A DNA stretch of 64,000 nt from Rhodovulum bhavnagarense (GCF_004343505.1 NZ_SLXU01000001.1:496001-560000), one strand, 5' to 3'. Shown: positions 16,714 through 27,054, counted from the stretch's first letter. Translations and numbers: made by a program. Notes: generated by a model from the sequence alone, not told the origin.

Positions 16714-18873
16714 TCATCCGAGCGCGGCGGCGAAGGCGGTCCGGTAGCTGTCAGACAATTCGGCGAGCGGGGCCGCACTTCCGCCGAAGCTGACCATGTC
16801 GCCGCCGAACCGGCCGATGGTGGTCAGCGGCACGCCCGCCTTGCCCGCCTCGACCATAAGCGCCTCGGCCGCATCGAAGGTCGTCGCGACCAGGTAACGG
16901 GCCTGGTCCTCGCCGAACAGGCTGGGCGTATCGCTGGCATCCAGCGTGATGCCGATCCCAGCGGCCTCGGCCATCTCGAAGGCCGCCAGCGCGAGACCGC
17001 CATCCGCAAGGTCGGTCGCCGCCGCGATCAAGTGCCGGTTGGCGCGCAGGAATTCGCCGTTTCGCCGTTCGGCGGCAAGATCGACATGGGGCGCGTCCCC
17101 GTCTTCGCGGTTGAACACCTCCGCCAATAGTGCGGACTGGCCCAGATGCCCGGCGCTTTCCCCGATCAGCAGCGCCAGGTGGCCCTCCTCGGGCAGGCCC
17201 GAGATCAGGTCGTCGAGATGGGTCAACAACCCGACTGCGCCGATTGTGGGCGTGGGCAGGATCGGGGCGCCGTCCGTTTCATTGTAAAGCGACACGTTGC
17301 CCGACACGATCGGCATGTCCAGCGCTGAACAGGCCGCGCCGATGCCCTGGATCGCGCCGACGAACTGGCCCATGATTTCCGGTTTCTCGGGATTGCCGAA
17401 ATTCATGTTGTCGGTGGTGGCCAGCGGTTTCGCCCCTACCGCGCAGAGGTTGCGATACGCCTCGGCCACGGCCTGCTTGCCGCCCTCGACGGGGTTGGCG
17501 CGCACGTAACGCGGCGTCACGTCCGAGGTGAAGGCCAGCGCCTTGTCGGTCCCGTGCACCCGGATAACGCCCGCGCCCAGGCCGGGACGGCGGACCGTGT
17601 CGCCCATCACCTGGGTGTCGTATTGTTCATAGACCCAGTGTTTCGCGGCGTAGTTCGGGCTGGAAATCAGCGCCTTCAGCCCGTCTATGGGATCGATTCC
17701 CGGCACGTCGTCCATCGTGGGGGCAGGGGAAGTTTCGACCCAGGGGCGATCGTATTCGGGGGCCGATGAGGCGAGTTTCGACAGCGGCAGGTCAGCCCAG
17801 CATTTGCCCTGGTGCATGATCACGAAACGATCTTCTGGCAGGGTCTCACCGACGATGGCGAAATCCAGGTCCCACTTTTCAAAGATCGCGCGTGCCTCGG
17901 CCTCTTTCTCGGGACGCAGGACCATGAGCATCCGTTCCTGGCTTTCGGACAGCATCATTTCATAGGCGGTCATCGCGGTTTCGCGCTGGGGCACGGCGTC
18001 GAGATCGAGCCGGATGCCCAGGCCGCCCTTGTCGCCCATCTCGACGGCCGAACAGGTCAGCCCCGCGGCGCCCATGTCCTGAATGGAAATCACGGCACCC
18101 GAGGCCATGAGTTCGAGGCAGGCCTCCATCAATCGCTTCTCGGTAAAGGGGTCGCCGACCTGCACCGTGGGACGTTTCTCCTCGATGCCCTCGTCGAATT
18201 CAGCGCTGGCCATGGTTGCCCCGCCAACGCCGTCGCGGCCCGTCTTGGCGCCGAGATAGACGACCGGCATGCCGACGCCGCTGGCGGCCGAGTAGAAGAT
18301 CTTGTCCGCATCTGCCAAACCGGCGGCGAAGGCATTCACCAGGCAGTTGCCATTATAGGCGGGATGAAAACGCACCTCGCCGCCCACGGTCGGCACGCCG
18401 AAACAGTTGCCGTAGCCGCCCACGCCCTCGACCACGCCATGCACCAGTTGCCGCGTCTTGGGGTGATCGACCTGACCGAAGCTGAGAGCGTTCATCGCCG
18501 CGATGGGCCGCGCGCCCATGGTAAAGACGTCGCGCAGGATGCCGCCCACGCCGGTCGCCGCGCCCTGGTAGGGCTCGATGTAGCTGGGGTGGTTATGGCT
18601 CTCCATCTTGAACACCACCGCCTGGCCGTCGCCGATATCCACCACGCCCGCGTTTTCGCCGGGCCCACAGATCACCTGGGGGCCCTCCGTCGGCAGGGTG
18701 CGCAGCCATTTCTTCGACGATTTGTAGGAACAATGCTCGTTCCACATCGCCGAAAAGATGCCCAACTCGGTAAAGGTCGGCGCCCGGTTCAACAGCCGCA
18801 GGATCTCGGCATATTCGTCGGGCTTGAGGCCGTGGGCTGCAATCAGGTCCTCGGTGATCTCGGGCTCGGTCAT
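16714..18873 (-). CDS. purL: Phosphoribosylformylglycinamidine synthase, large subunit PurL
   Basis: This gene encodes 719 residues. It is the small-type PurL, which works with separate PurS and PurQ subunits and converts FGAR to FGAM in purine synthesis. The domain pattern is two AIRS-like halves. The first contains [24 protein letters not shown] and [21 protein letters not shown]; the second contains [14 protein letters not shown] and [14 protein letters not shown]. The start [16 protein letters not shown] at 18873 is the normal one; the longer frame runs back through a terminator. purS and purQ are not in the window. Downstream, within 13 bases, is a GNAT gene and then bolA-grxD. Confidence 0.97.
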   Translation of the reverse strand: MTEPEITEDLIAAHGLKPDEYAEILRLLNRAPTFTELGIFSAMWNEHCSYKSSKKWLRTLPTEGPQVICGPGENAGVVDIGDGQAVVFKMESHNHPSYIEPYQGAATGVGGILRDVFTMGARPIAAMNALSFGQVDHPKTRQLVHGVVEGVGGYGNCFGVPTVGGEVRFHPAYNGNCLVNAFAAGLADADKIFYSAASGVGMPVVYLGAKTGRDGVGGATMASAEFDEGIEEKRPTVQVGDPFTEKRLMEACLELMASGAVISIQDMGAAGLTCSAVEMGDKGGLGIRLDLDAVPQRETAMTAYEMMLSESQERMLMVLRPEKEAEARAIFEKWDLDFAIVGETLPEDRFVIMHQGKCWADLPLSKLASSAPEYDRPWVETSPAPTMDDVPGIDPIDGLKALISSPNYAAKHWVYEQYDTQVMGDTVRRPGLGAGVIRVHGTDKALAFTSDVTPRYVRANPVEGGKQAVAEAYRNLCAVGAKPLATTDNMNFGNPEKPEIMGQFVGAIQGIGAACSALDMPIVSGNVSLYNETDGAPILPTPTIGAVGLLTHLDDLISGLPEEGHLALLIGESAGHLGQSALLAEVFNREDGDAPHVDLAAERRNGEFLRANRHLIAAATDLADGGLALAAFEMAEAAGIGITLDASDTPSLFGEDQARYLVATTFDAAEALMVEAGKAGVPLTTIGRFGGDMVSFGGSAAPLAELSDSYRTAFAAALG

Positions 18874-19021
18874 GGTCGGGTCGACTCCTCGGCTGGATGG
18901 GCCCCGTTTAACGGGTAAGTGGCCGGGACGAAAGAGACCAGCGCAGTCCAGCATCGCGCATCGAATACCGCGCCAAACGATGATGGCCATCTGGCGGCAC
19001 GCGGCCGATTGCGGTGCGAAC

Positions 19022-19047
19022 AAAAAAAGGCCGAGCAGAGCTCGGCC
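19022..19047 (-). terminator. Intrinsic terminator on the minus strand
   Basis: GGCCGAGC (19029-19036) pairs perfectly with GCTCGGCC (19040-19047) across a three-base loop. On the minus strand it is followed directly by seven T residues (19022-19028). This is a textbook Rho-independent terminator. It ends whatever is transcribed leftward between the LysR gene and purL, and it isolates the purL promoter downstream. Confidence 0.85.
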
Positions 19048-19096
19048 CAAGTCCAACAGGGAGGTAAAGACGAAAACGCTGCTTTCGCCTTCGTGA
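19022..19096 (-). ncRNA. Candidate small RNA with anti-Shine-Dalgarno-like segment
   Basis: On the minus strand, a -10-like CATAAT (complement of 19102-19107) is followed about seven bases on by a roughly 75-base stretch ending in the terminator. The predicted RNA has a 5' hairpin closed by ACGAA/UUCGU with an inner GC-GAAA-GC tetraloop. A single-stranded segment with ACCUCCC (complement of 19060-19066) follows, then the terminator stem. CCUCCC can pair with Shine-Dalgarno sequences, as described for the CcsR/cuckoo RNAs of Rhodobacter. There is no reading frame of useful length. The -35 region is weak (TTGAAC with 15-base spacing). Alternatively this is just the 3' untranslated end of the LysR mRNA. 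The surrounding 18874-19179 gap (306 bases) contains nothing else I can support. Confidence 0.45.
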
Positions 19097-19179
19097 CGTC
19101 AATTATGCCTCAGGATTAGGCGGTTCAATACAAAAACATTCGGAACTCGAACATGCCCGTTATGCGTGTGACACATATC

Positions 19180-20085
19180 TCACATTTCGAGGCCGTCTTT
19201 TTGCCGCTGGCGCTGTTCGGTGATCTGTTCGAGGATGAACTCACGGAATGCGGCAATGCGGCGCGATGCGCGCAACTCTTCGGGATAGGCGAGGTAGACG
19301 GGAACCTCGTTCGATTCCACGCCATCAAGCACGCGCACGAGCTGCGGATGGTCTTCGGTCACGTAATCGGGCAGCACCCCGATGCCAAGCCCGTTCAACG
19401 TCGCCTGAAGCACGCCGAAATAGTTGTTCACGGTTAGCGTCGAACGGATCGAATGCGTCATCAGTTCATGCACCAGGCGCGCGCCGGCGCTGACTTGTGT
19501 CGAGGTGGTATTCTGACAAATCAACCGATGCGGGGCGAGGTCATCCATTGTTTCCGGTGTGCCATGGGCGTCCAGATAGGATTGCACCGCGTAAAGCCGC
19601 ATTCTGACGGTCATCAGGCGAAGTCGGACAAGGTCGGCCTGGCTGGGTTCTTTCATGCGGATGGCGACATCTGCCTCACGCATCGGCAGGTCGAGTACTT
19701 TTTCCTCAAGCATCAGATCGATCTTGAGATCGGGGTAGCGCCGATAAAGAAGCGGCAGGCGCTTGGCCAGCCAAAGCGAGCCGAACCCGGTGGTGGTTGT
19801 CACCCGCAGATCGCCGAATACTTCTTCCACACTGTCGCGAATGCGCGCGACGGCCGCATCCAGCCGCTTGTTCATCGCCGTGGTGGCGTCGAACAGCAGT
19901 TCGCCCTGTTCGGTCAGGATCAGCCCGCGGGCGTGCCGGTGAAACAGCGTGGTGCCCAAGCTTTCCTCAAGCGCGCGAATCTGCCGTGAAACGGCCGATT
20001 GCGACAGGTTCAACGTTTCGCCCGCATGGGTCAGGCTACCCGCATCCGCGACGGCGTGGAAAATTCTCAGCTTGTCCCAGTCCAT
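19180..20085 (-). CDS. LysR-family regulator divergent from indolepyruvate oxidoreductase
   Basis: This gene encodes 301 residues. The helix-turn-helix is clear in MDWDKLRIFHAVADAGSLTHAGETLNLSQSAVSRQIRALEESLG, and the effector domain follows from about residue 93. The start at 20085 gives the standard LysR N-terminus; a longer in-frame extension would read through the whole divergent promoter region. Its likely target is the divergent oxidoreductase gene, with a perfect T-N11-A-containing dyad between them. The C-terminus ends in QITEQRQRQKDGLEM. The ligand is unknown. Confidence 0.9.
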   Translation of the reverse strand: MDWDKLRIFHAVADAGSLTHAGETLNLSQSAVSRQIRALEESLGTTLFHRHARGLILTEQGELLFDATTAMNKRLDAAVARIRDSVEEVFGDLRVTTTTGFGSLWLAKRLPLLYRRYPDLKIDLMLEEKVLDLPMREADVAIRMKEPSQADLVRLRLMTVRMRLYAVQSYLDAHGTPETMDDLAPHRLICQNTTSTQVSAGARLVHELMTHSIRSTLTVNNYFGVLQATLNGLGIGVLPDYVTEDHPQLVRVLDGVESNEVPVYLAYPEELRASRRIAAFREFILEQITEQRQRQKDGLEM

Positions 20086-20191
20086 GGCCTTGATCCTAAC
20101 CGATCGCCGATCCGTCCGAAACCGATACCGTTCCGTCCTAGCGGTCGGGCCTTGGCGATTGCAAATGCATCTTGTCTGAAAATTCACTTTG

Positions 20192-20212
20192 TAGGTCATC
20201 GATTTTGACCTA
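20192..20212 (+). promoter_or_regulatory. Perfect dyad operator upstream of the oxidoreductase
   Basis: TAGGTCA (20192-20198) and TGACCTA (20206-20212) form a perfect 7-7-7 inverted repeat. It contains the LysR-type T-N11-A core (TCA-N7-TGA). It lies 41 bases before the ATG of the oxidoreductase and 107 bases from the LysR start. A LysR operator is the simplest reading. Confidence 0.65.
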
Positions 20213-20253
20213 ATGTTCGCCGCGAAGCAAGGCGACACCGAAGGAGGATCGGG

Positions 20254-23200
20254 ATGGGTTTGCAACAGATCAGCCTGAAGGACCGCTACGACCTGTTCAA
20301 ATCTACCGTGTTGTTGAACGGCACCCAGGCCCTCGTCCGGCTCATGCTGATGCAAAAGGCGCGCGACCGGACGGCGGGGCTGAACACTGCCGGTTATGTC
20401 ACCGGCTATCGCGGCTCGCCGCTGGGGGCGGTCGATATGCAGATGGCGCGCGCGGGCATGGAATTGCAGGCCGCCGACATCGTCTTTCAACCCGGCCTGA
20501 ACGAGGATCTGGCAGCCACCGCGCTATGGGGTACGCAACAGGCGGAACTGCGCGGTGAGGGGAAACATGACGGTGTCTTTGGCCTTTGGTACGGCAAGGG
20601 GCCGGGGGTGGACCGCTCGGGTGACGTGATGCGCCATGCCAACATGGCGGGTACCTCGCGCCATGGCGGGGTGATCATGGCCATGGGGGACGACCACACC
20701 GGCGAATCTTCGACCACCTGTCACCAGTCGGACTGGGCGATGGTGGACGCCTACATGCCGGTTCTCTCGCCTGCCGGGGTGCAGGAAATCCTGGATTACG
20801 GGCTTTACGGCTTTGCCCTGTCGCGCTTTGCAGGCGTCTGGGCCGGGCTGAAGCTGATGAAGGACACGGTTGAGGTGACATCCGTGGTCGATGGTCGCCC
20901 CGACCGGATGGCCTTTGTCACGCCGGAGTTCGACATGCCCGAGGGCGGGCTGAACATCCGGCTGGGCGATCACTGGGTCGCGCAAGAGGCCCGGATGATC
21001 GACCACAAGCGCTTCGCGGCCGAGGCTTTCGCCCATGCAAACCGCATCGACCGGCGCGTCTGGGGTAGGCCGGGGGCCAAGATCGGGCTGGTCGCGGCGG
21101 GCAAGAACTGGCTGGATCTGGTCCATGCGCTGGGCCTTCTGGGGATCGACGAGGCGCAGGCGGAACGGCTGGGGATCACCACCTACAAGGTTGGCCAGAC
21201 CTTCCCGCTGGACATGAAGGGCTTCACCGAGTTCGCCGAGGGGCTGGACCTGATCGTGGTGGTCGAGGAAAAGCGCAAGCTGATCGAGGTCCAGGCGAAA
21301 GAGGCGATCTTTCACAACCGCCGTGGCCGCCGGATCTATGGCTGGAAGAACGATCGCGACGAAGAGCTTTTCCCTACGCGCTATGCGCTGGACCCGGTGA
21401 TGATCGCCGAAAAGCTGGGCGCTATACTGATCGAGGAAGGCCGCGGGAGCGAGGCCCTGCGCGCGGCGCTGGCCCGCATCGAGGAAAGCCGCCGCGCAGA
21501 CAATGCCGAGGAACTGGCCGCCCGGCTGCCCTATTTCTGCGCCGGCTGCCCGCACAACACATCGACGAAACTGCCCGAGGGCTCGCGCGCCTATGCCGGG
21601 ATCGGCTGCCACATCATGGCGATGTGGATGGATCGCGAAACCAGCGGCTATACCCATATGGGGGCCGAAGGCGTGAACTGGGTGGGCGAGGCGCCGTTCT
21701 CGACGCGCGCGCACGTGTTCCAGAATATCGGCGATGGAACCTATAACCATTCGGGACGCCTGGCCATTCATGCCGCCATCGCCGCGAATACCAACATCAC
21801 CTACAAGATCCTTTACAACGATGCGGTTGCGATGACGGGAGGGCAGGGCAACGACGGTGGTCTGTCTGCGCAACAGATCGTGGCCGAGCTGGTGGCCGCA
21901 GGCATTAAAAAGGTCGAGGTCGTCTATGATGAAAAAGAGGATATAGATCCGCGCAGCTTCCCGGCCGGGGTCGTCTGCCATCCGCGGGCCGACCTGATGG
22001 CAGTGCAGGAAAAGTTGCGGGAAATCAGTGGCGTGACGGCCATCGTTTACGTTCAGACCTGCGCCGCCGAAAAGCGGCGCCGGCGCAAGCGCGGCACCTT
22101 TCCCGACCCCGATACGCGGGTCTTCATCAATACCGATGTCTGCGAGGGCTGCGGCGATTGCGGGGTTCAGTCCAACTGCGTGGCCATCGTGCCGGTGGAC
22201 ACCGAACTGGGCCGCAAGCGCGCCATCGACCAGTCCGCCTGCAACAAGGATTTTTCCTGCCTGCAGGGGTTCTGCCCGTCCTTCGTGACCCTGAAGGGGG
22301 CGAAGCTGCGCAAGCAGGCCAGCGCCGAGGTCGAAATCGGCGCCTTGCCAGAGCCCGCGCTTCCCGAAATCGAGGGCACCCACAACCTGGTGATCACCGG
22401 GGTGGGCGGCACCGGCGCGGTGACCATCGGCGCGATCCTTGCCATGGCGGCCCATCTCGACGGCAAGGGCGCAGGCATGATGGAAATGGCCGGCCTCGCC
22501 CAGAAGGGCGGCGCGGTGCATATCCATTGCCGGATCGCCAACCGGCCCGAGGACATCGCCGCGATCCGGGTCGCAACCGGCGAGGCCGACGCGGTGATCG
22601 GCGGCGATCTGGTTGTCACCGCAGGCGCAAAGACCATCGGGTTGATGACCACGGGGCGCACGGGGGCCGTGGTCAACAACCACGATATCGTCACCGGCGC
22701 CTTCACCCGCGATCCCGAATTCCGAATTCCCTCCGATGGGTTGCAGGTTGCACTTGAGGCTCGCCTGAAGGATCGGGTGACATTTTTCGATGCCACCGAG
22801 CTTGCCCGGCGCCTGATGGGCGACACGATCTTTGCCAACATGATCGTCACCGGGGCGGCATGGCAACACGGATTGATCCCGCTCAGTTTCGAGGCGATCG
22901 ACAAGGCGATCGAACTGAATGGCGCGGGTGTTGAGGGCAATCGCCGCGCGTTCGAGATCGGTCGCTGGGCGGTGCTGCACGCGGCAGAGGCTGTGGCGCT
23001 GACCACGGCGCGGACGGTTGAAAAACCCAAAAGCCTGGAAGAACAGATCGCCTTCCGCGCCGATCATCTGCGCGCCTACCAGTCGGCCCGGCTTTCACGA
23101 CGCTATCGCCGTCTGGTGGCGCGGGCCGACGACCCCGCCCTGCGCGCGGCGATCGCAAGGGGCTATCACAAGCTGCTCGCCTACAAGGATGAGTACGAGG

Positions 23201-23658
23201 TTGCCCGGCTGCATCTGCAAACAGCCGACAAGGCGCGGGCCGAATTTGACGGCGCGTTGCAGATCACATGGCACCTTGCGCCACCTTTCATGCCTGGCAA
23301 GGATGCGCAGGGACGGCCGGTGAAACGTGCATACGGGCCGGCGGTCGAGTATCTGTTCCGCGTGCTGGCCGGGATGCGCCGGGTGCGCGGCACGCCGCTG
23401 GATCCCTTTGGCTGGCAGGATGAGCGGCGGCGCGAACGTGCGCTGATACGGCAATACGAGGCCGATATGCGCGAGGTGCTGGCGATGCAGGGCCCGGCGA
23501 CGCGGGAGGCGGCCATTGCACTGGCCGAATTGCCGCTGTCTATTCGGGGGTTCGGTCCAGTCAAACTGGCCGCCGAGGCCAAGGCGGCCGAACAGCGCCT
23601 GACCCTTTTGGCAGAGATCCGAGCGGCGGGGGGCGCCCCGCGCGCGGTGGCAGCCTAG
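20254..23658 (+). CDS. Fused indolepyruvate ferredoxin oxidoreductase (IorA-IorB type)
   Basis: This gene encodes 1134 residues, a natural fusion of alpha and beta-type subunits. Enzymes of this kind oxidatively decarboxylate aryl or branched 2-oxo acids to acyl-CoA, reducing ferredoxin. The N-terminal pyrimidine-type domain includes GYRGSPLGAVDM. The thiamine diphosphate motif is IGDGTYNHSG near residue 493, followed by LYNDAVAMTGGQ. An iron-sulfur motif CEGCGDCGVQSNC starts near residue 630. The gamma-type domain starts near residue 709 with LVITGVGGTGAVT. AAGGAGGA precedes the start with good spacing. Substrate specificity (indolepyruvate, phenylpyruvate or other) cannot be read from the sequence. 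Confidence 0.93.
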   Translation: MGLQQISLKDRYDLFKSTVLLNGTQALVRLMLMQKARDRTAGLNTAGYVTGYRGSPLGAVDMQMARAGMELQAADIVFQPGLNEDLAATALWGTQQAELRGEGKHDGVFGLWYGKGPGVDRSGDVMRHANMAGTSRHGGVIMAMGDDHTGESSTTCHQSDWAMVDAYMPVLSPAGVQEILDYGLYGFALSRFAGVWAGLKLMKDTVEVTSVVDGRPDRMAFVTPEFDMPEGGLNIRLGDHWVAQEARMIDHKRFAAEAFAHANRIDRRVWGRPGAKIGLVAAGKNWLDLVHALGLLGIDEAQAERLGITTYKVGQTFPLDMKGFTEFAEGLDLIVVVEEKRKLIEVQAKEAIFHNRRGRRIYGWKNDRDEELFPTRYALDPVMIAEKLGAILIEEGRGSEALRAALARIEESRRADNAEELAARLPYFCAGCPHNTSTKLPEGSRAYAGIGCHIMAMWMDRETSGYTHMGAEGVNWVGEAPFSTRAHVFQNIGDGTYNHSGRLAIHAAIAANTNITYKILYNDAVAMTGGQGNDGGLSAQQIVAELVAAGIKKVEVVYDEKEDIDPRSFPAGVVCHPRADLMAVQEKLREISGVTAIVYVQTCAAEKRRRRKRGTFPDPDTRVFINTDVCEGCGDCGVQSNCVAIVPVDTELGRKRAIDQSACNKDFSCLQGFCPSFVTLKGAKLRKQASAEVEIGALPEPALPEIEGTHNLVITGVGGTGAVTIGAILAMAAHLDGKGAGMMEMAGLAQKGGAVHIHCRIANRPEDIAAIRVATGEADAVIGGDLVVTAGAKTIGLMTTGRTGAVVNNHDIVTGAFTRDPEFRIPSDGLQVALEARLKDRVTFFDATELARRLMGDTIFANMIVTGAAWQHGLIPLSFEAIDKAIELNGAGVEGNRRAFEIGRWAVLHAAEAVALTTARTVEKPKSLEEQIAFRADHLRAYQSARLSRRYRRLVARADDPALRAAIARGYHKLLAYKDEYEVARLHLQTADKARAEFDGALQITWHLAPPFMPGKDAQGRPVKRAYGPAVEYLFRVLAGMRRVRGTPLDPFGWQDERRRERALIRQYEADMREVLAMQGPATREAAIALAELPLSIRGFGPVKLAAEAKAAEQRLTLLAEIRAAGGAPRAVAA

Positions 23659-23741
23659 AGATATCGGGAATCCTTTGCGCCGCGCCCGTTTTGGTATAGC
23701 CCCGCTCTGTCCGGCGCGAGACTGGGGGCTGGAGACATGCG

Positions 23742-24614
23742 ATGCGCAACGACGTCGCGCGCGACATAAGTTACGCTGGCTCGGCCCGCACAATCGGCGG
23801 GCGGGCTATGATCCGGGTCGTGGAAAACGCGACCGGTCGGATCGGGCTTATACGCCGGGCTCGCGGCTACGAGGCCGAGATCGAGGCCGGGCGCGATTTC
23901 TGGGACGTAATGGTGGAGCGCTATGGGCTTTGTCTTGACCTTGCCGGAGGCAGCCTTGACCATATCCCCGCCCAAGGGCCGCTGATCCTGATCGCCAATC
24001 ATCCCTATGGTATCCTCGACGGGTTGATGATGGGCCATATCCTGTCGCGTGTCCGAGGCGATTTCCGTATCCTCGCCAACTCGGTCTTTCGCAAGGCCGA
24101 GGCGCTCAGCGGAGTGGTTCTGCCGATCAGTTTCGACGACACCCGTGCCGCGTTGGCCGAGAACTTGGCGACGCGCCGCGCGGCGCTTGACCACCTCGCC
24201 CAAGGCGGGGCCATTGGCGTCTTTCCCGGCGGCACTGTCTCGACGGCGCTGAAACCCTTTTCCTGCCCGATGGACCCAAGCTGGCGAGGTTTTACCGCGC
24301 GGATGGTGGTCAAATCGCGGGCCGCCATTGTGCCGGTCTATTTTGACGGTCACAATTCGCGCCTGTTCCAGTTGGCCAGCCATCTGCATTCCACTCTGCG
24401 CCTGGCGCTTTTGATCAAGGAGTTCCGCGCCCGCGTCGACGAGCCGGTGCGCGTCGTGATCGGACAACCGATCGCGCGGGCACGGCTTGACGCGCTTGGG
24501 GGGAATACCAAAGCGATGATGGATTTCCTGCGCAAGGCGACCTATGAATTGTCGCCGAGGCCTCTGAAGTCGTTCGATTACGGCTATGAGTTCGATCACA
24601 GGCACAGGGCATGA
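23742..24614 (+). CDS. Lysophospholipid/1-acylglycerol-3-phosphate acyltransferase family protein
   Basis: This gene encodes 290 residues. The PlsC-type acyltransferase motif occurs as NHPYGILD near residue 86, a variant of NHx4D. It is followed by the [13 protein letters not shown] substrate-binding block and [18 protein letters not shown]. The protein probably transfers an acyl chain to a glycerolipid or ornithine lipid; OlsA-like and haemolysin-like acyltransferases share this pattern, and the acceptor is uncertain. There is no strong membrane helix, so it may be peripheral. The end lies four bases before the murI start used here, suggesting coupling. The gap from the oxidoreductase is 83 bases. 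Confidence 0.85.
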   Translation: MRNDVARDISYAGSARTIGGRAMIRVVENATGRIGLIRRARGYEAEIEAGRDFWDVMVERYGLCLDLAGGSLDHIPAQGPLILIANHPYGILDGLMMGHILSRVRGDFRILANSVFRKAEALSGVVLPISFDDTRAALAENLATRRAALDHLAQGGAIGVFPGGTVSTALKPFSCPMDPSWRGFTARMVVKSRAAIVPVYFDGHNSRLFQLASHLHSTLRLALLIKEFRARVDEPVRVVIGQPIARARLDALGGNTKAMMDFLRKATYELSPRPLKSFDYGYEFDHRHRA

Positions 24615-24618
24615 GACA

Positions 24619-25431
24619 ATGGCGGTTGGTGTTTTCGATTCCGGTCTGGGCGGTCTGACGGTGCTGGACGCGGTTGCGCGTCGTTTGCCCGAGGTTCCGT
24701 TCGTCTATTTTGGCGACAACGCGCATGCGCCCTATGGCACCCGCGATGCCGAGGATGTCTATCACCTGACCACCGAAGCAGTGACGCGGCTGTTCGATTC
24801 GGGGTGCGACCTGGTGATCCTGGCCTGCAACACCGCGTCCGCGGCCGCGCTTCGCCGGATGCAGGAAAGCTGGATTCCAGAGGGCAAGCGCGTGCTGGGT
24901 GTTTTCGTGCCCCTCATCGAGGCCCTGACCGAACGGCAATGGGGCGACAATTCTCCCCCCCGCGAGGTTGCGGTGAAACATGTCGCGCTGTTTGCCACGC
25001 CCGCGACGGTGGCCTCCCGCGCGTTCCAGCGGGAACTGGCCTTCCGCGCCATTGGCGTGGATGTCGAGGCCCAGCCCTGCGGCGGGCTGGTCGATGCAAT
25101 CGAGGCCGGCGACGAGATGCTGGCAGAGGCCCTGGTGCGATCCCATGTCGAGGCGCTGAAGCGGCGGATGCCGCACCCGCAGGCGGCGATCCTGGGCTGT
25201 ACCCACTACCCGTTGATGGAGCACGCCTTTCAGCAGGCCCTGGGCTCGCAGGTCAAGGTCTATTCGCAGGCCGATCTCGTGGCCGAAAGCCTCGCCGATT
25301 ACCTGGTACGCCACCCCGACATGCTGGGAAGTGGCACGCAAAGGATGTTTCTGACGACTGGCGATCCGACGATCGTGTCCGACAAGGCATCGCAATTCCT
25401 GCACCGGCGCATCGAATTTCGCGCCGCATGA
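24619..25431 (+). CDS. murI: Glutamate racemase
   Basis: This gene encodes 270 residues. The enzyme makes D-glutamate for peptidoglycan from L-glutamate without a cofactor. The two catalytic cysteines are present in VILACNTAS and [13 protein letters not shown], with the aspartate-serine pair in [13 protein letters not shown] and [14 protein letters not shown] 24619 gives the standard N-terminus MAVGVFDSG; an in-frame ATG at 24586 would add 11 residues overlapping the acyltransferase gene. No strong ribosome site is visible, consistent with coupling to the upstream gene. Confidence 0.96.
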   Translation: MAVGVFDSGLGGLTVLDAVARRLPEVPFVYFGDNAHAPYGTRDAEDVYHLTTEAVTRLFDSGCDLVILACNTASAAALRRMQESWIPEGKRVLGVFVPLIEALTERQWGDNSPPREVAVKHVALFATPATVASRAFQRELAFRAIGVDVEAQPCGGLVDAIEAGDEMLAEALVRSHVEALKRRMPHPQAAILGCTHYPLMEHAFQQALGSQVKVYSQADLVAESLADYLVRHPDMLGSGTQRMFLTTGDPTIVSDKASQFLHRRIEFRAA

Positions 25432-25484
25432 TTGCGGTGCCGCATTCATGCGCCTAAACTCCTTGAAACGCTGCGGAAAGAACC

Positions 25485-26513
25485 ATGACCTACAAGATCG
25501 CCATTCTGGGCGCCTCTGGCTATACCGGGGCGGAACTCGTGCGCCTGATCGCCACTCATCCGGGGATGGAGATCGTCGCGCTTTCGGGTGAACGCAAGGC
25601 AGGGTTGGCGATGTCCGCGGTGTTTCCACACTTGCGTCACCTCGATCTGCCCGACCTCGTCAAGATCGAGGAAATCGATTTCGCAGGTGTCGATCTGGCC
25701 TTTTGCGCGCTGCCGCATGCGACAAGCCAGGCGGTCATCAAGCAATTACCGAGCAACCTTAAGGTGGTCGACCTGTCCGCCGATTTCCGGCTGCGCGACC
25801 CGGTGGCCTATGAAAAATGGTATGGCAAGCCCCACGCAGCGCTGGAGTTGCAGAAAGAGGCCGTCTACGGCCTGACCGAATTCTACCGCGAAGATATCCG
25901 CTCTGCGCGTCTTGTCGCGGGCACGGGCTGTAACGCAGCGGCCGGTCAATATGCCCTGCGCCCGCTGATCTCGGCGGGGGTGATCGACCTGGACGATATC
26001 GTGATGGATCTCAAGGCCGGGGTATCCGGTGCGGGCCGCGCGTTGAAGGAAAACCTGCTGCACGCGGAACTTTCCGAGGGATTCCATGCCTATTCGGTGG
26101 GCGGTACGCACAGGCATCTGGGCGAGTTCGACCAGGAGTTTTCCGCGCTCGCCGGCCGACCGGTCGAGGTGCAGTTTACCCCCCATCTGATTCCCGCCAA
26201 CCGGGGCATTCTCGTGACCACCTATCTGAAAGGTGATCCGGGACAGGTGCATGAATGCTTGGCAACGGCCTATGAAGATGAGACTTTCATACAGGTTTTG
26301 CCGATGGGCGAGCATCCTTCGACCAGGGCCGTGCGCGGTTCGAATTTCGTTCACCTGGGTGTTGTTGGCGACCGGAGGCCAGGGCGGGCGATCGTGATCG
26401 TGGCGCTGGACAACCTGGCGAAAGGGTCCTCGGGGCAGGCGATTCAGAACGCCAACCTGATGTTGGGGATCGCGGAGGAGACGGGGCTGATGCTGGCCCC
26501 CTGCTTCCCCTGA
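25485..26513 (+). CDS. argC: N-acetyl-gamma-glutamyl-phosphate reductase
   Basis: This gene encodes 342 residues. The enzyme catalyses NADPH-dependent reduction in the third step of arginine synthesis. The Rossmann motif [15 protein letters not shown] is at the N-terminus. The catalytic cysteine lies in [16 protein letters not shown], which differs from the common PGCYPT form but retains the cysteine; the [11 protein letters not shown] block is intact. It is followed 13 bases later by ccmE, an unrelated function, so the pair may share a transcript. Confidence 0.96.
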   Translation: MTYKIAILGASGYTGAELVRLIATHPGMEIVALSGERKAGLAMSAVFPHLRHLDLPDLVKIEEIDFAGVDLAFCALPHATSQAVIKQLPSNLKVVDLSADFRLRDPVAYEKWYGKPHAALELQKEAVYGLTEFYREDIRSARLVAGTGCNAAAGQYALRPLISAGVIDLDDIVMDLKAGVSGAGRALKENLLHAELSEGFHAYSVGGTHRHLGEFDQEFSALAGRPVEVQFTPHLIPANRGILVTTYLKGDPGQVHECLATAYEDETFIQVLPMGEHPSTRAVRGSNFVHLGVVGDRRPGRAIVIVALDNLAKGSSGQAIQNANLMLGIAEETGLMLAPCFP

Positions 26514-26526
26514 TGGAGAAGAAAAG

Positions 26527-26991
26527 ATGCGTGGATTGAAAAAACAGCGGCGGATTCAGATCATCGTGGTGGCCTTCGTGGCACTGGCCCTGTCGACCGG
26601 GTTGGTCGGCTATGCGATGAGGGACGGGATCAACTTTTTCCGCTCGCCCAGCCAGATCGCAGAGGCACCGCCCGCCCCGACTGAGACCTTCCGTATCGGC
26701 GGCCTCGTCGAGGCCGGAAGCCTGCAACGCGGGCAGGGCGAAACCATACGTTTCAACGTGACCGATGGCGGCGCAACTGTGCCTGTCAGCTTTACCGGCG
26801 TGTTGCCCGATCTCTTTGCCGAGAACCAGGGGATGATCGGCACCGGGCAACTTGTCGACGGCGTGTTCGTGGCCAAGGAAATCCTGGCCAAGCATGACGA
26901 GAGCTACATGCCCAAAGAGGTCGTTGATGCGCTCAAGGAGCAGGGCGTCTATCGCCACATGGAAGAGGACACCGCACCGAGCGGTACCTAA
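26527..26991 (+). CDS. ccmE: CcmE, periplasmic haem chaperone for cytochrome c maturation
   Basis: This gene encodes 154 residues. An N-terminal membrane anchor (QIIVVAFVALALSTGLVGYA) precedes an OB-fold periplasmic domain. The haem-binding histidine is His123 in AKHDESYMPKE, with Tyr127 as the axial tyrosine, matching the HxxxY motif. CcmE receives haem from CcmABCD and hands it to CcmF/CcmH, both encoded 2-4 kb downstream on the other strand. A strong hairpin follows the stop. Confidence 0.96.
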   Translation: MRGLKKQRRIQIIVVAFVALALSTGLVGYAMRDGINFFRSPSQIAEAPPAPTETFRIGGLVEAGSLQRGQGETIRFNVTDGGATVPVSFTGVLPDLFAENQGMIGTGQLVDGVFVAKEILAKHDESYMPKEVVDALKEQGVYRHMEEDTAPSGT

Positions 26992-27021
26992 CAGCCTCGT
27001 TAACCGATCTCGTTGACAGTT

Positions 27022-27051
27022 CCCCCGGTCTGAAACATCGACCGGGGGTTT
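27022..27051 (+). terminator. Terminator-like hairpin directly ahead of the muramidase start
   Basis: CCCCCGGTC (27022-27030) pairs perfectly with GACCGGGGG (27040-27048) across a nine-base loop, then TTTG. It can end the argC-ccmE transcript. Its right arm includes GGGGG at 27044-27048, the only plausible ribosome site for the muramidase ATG at 27055, so the same structure could block translation of the lysis genes. A TTGACA lies just upstream at 27013-27018. Confidence 0.65.
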
Positions 27052-27054
27052 GTC

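Noticed and set aside
20524-23067. An 847-codon frame antisense to the oxidoreductase
   Set aside because: It has no domain, no ribosome site and shadow-type composition; the plus-strand gene has clear motifs throughout.
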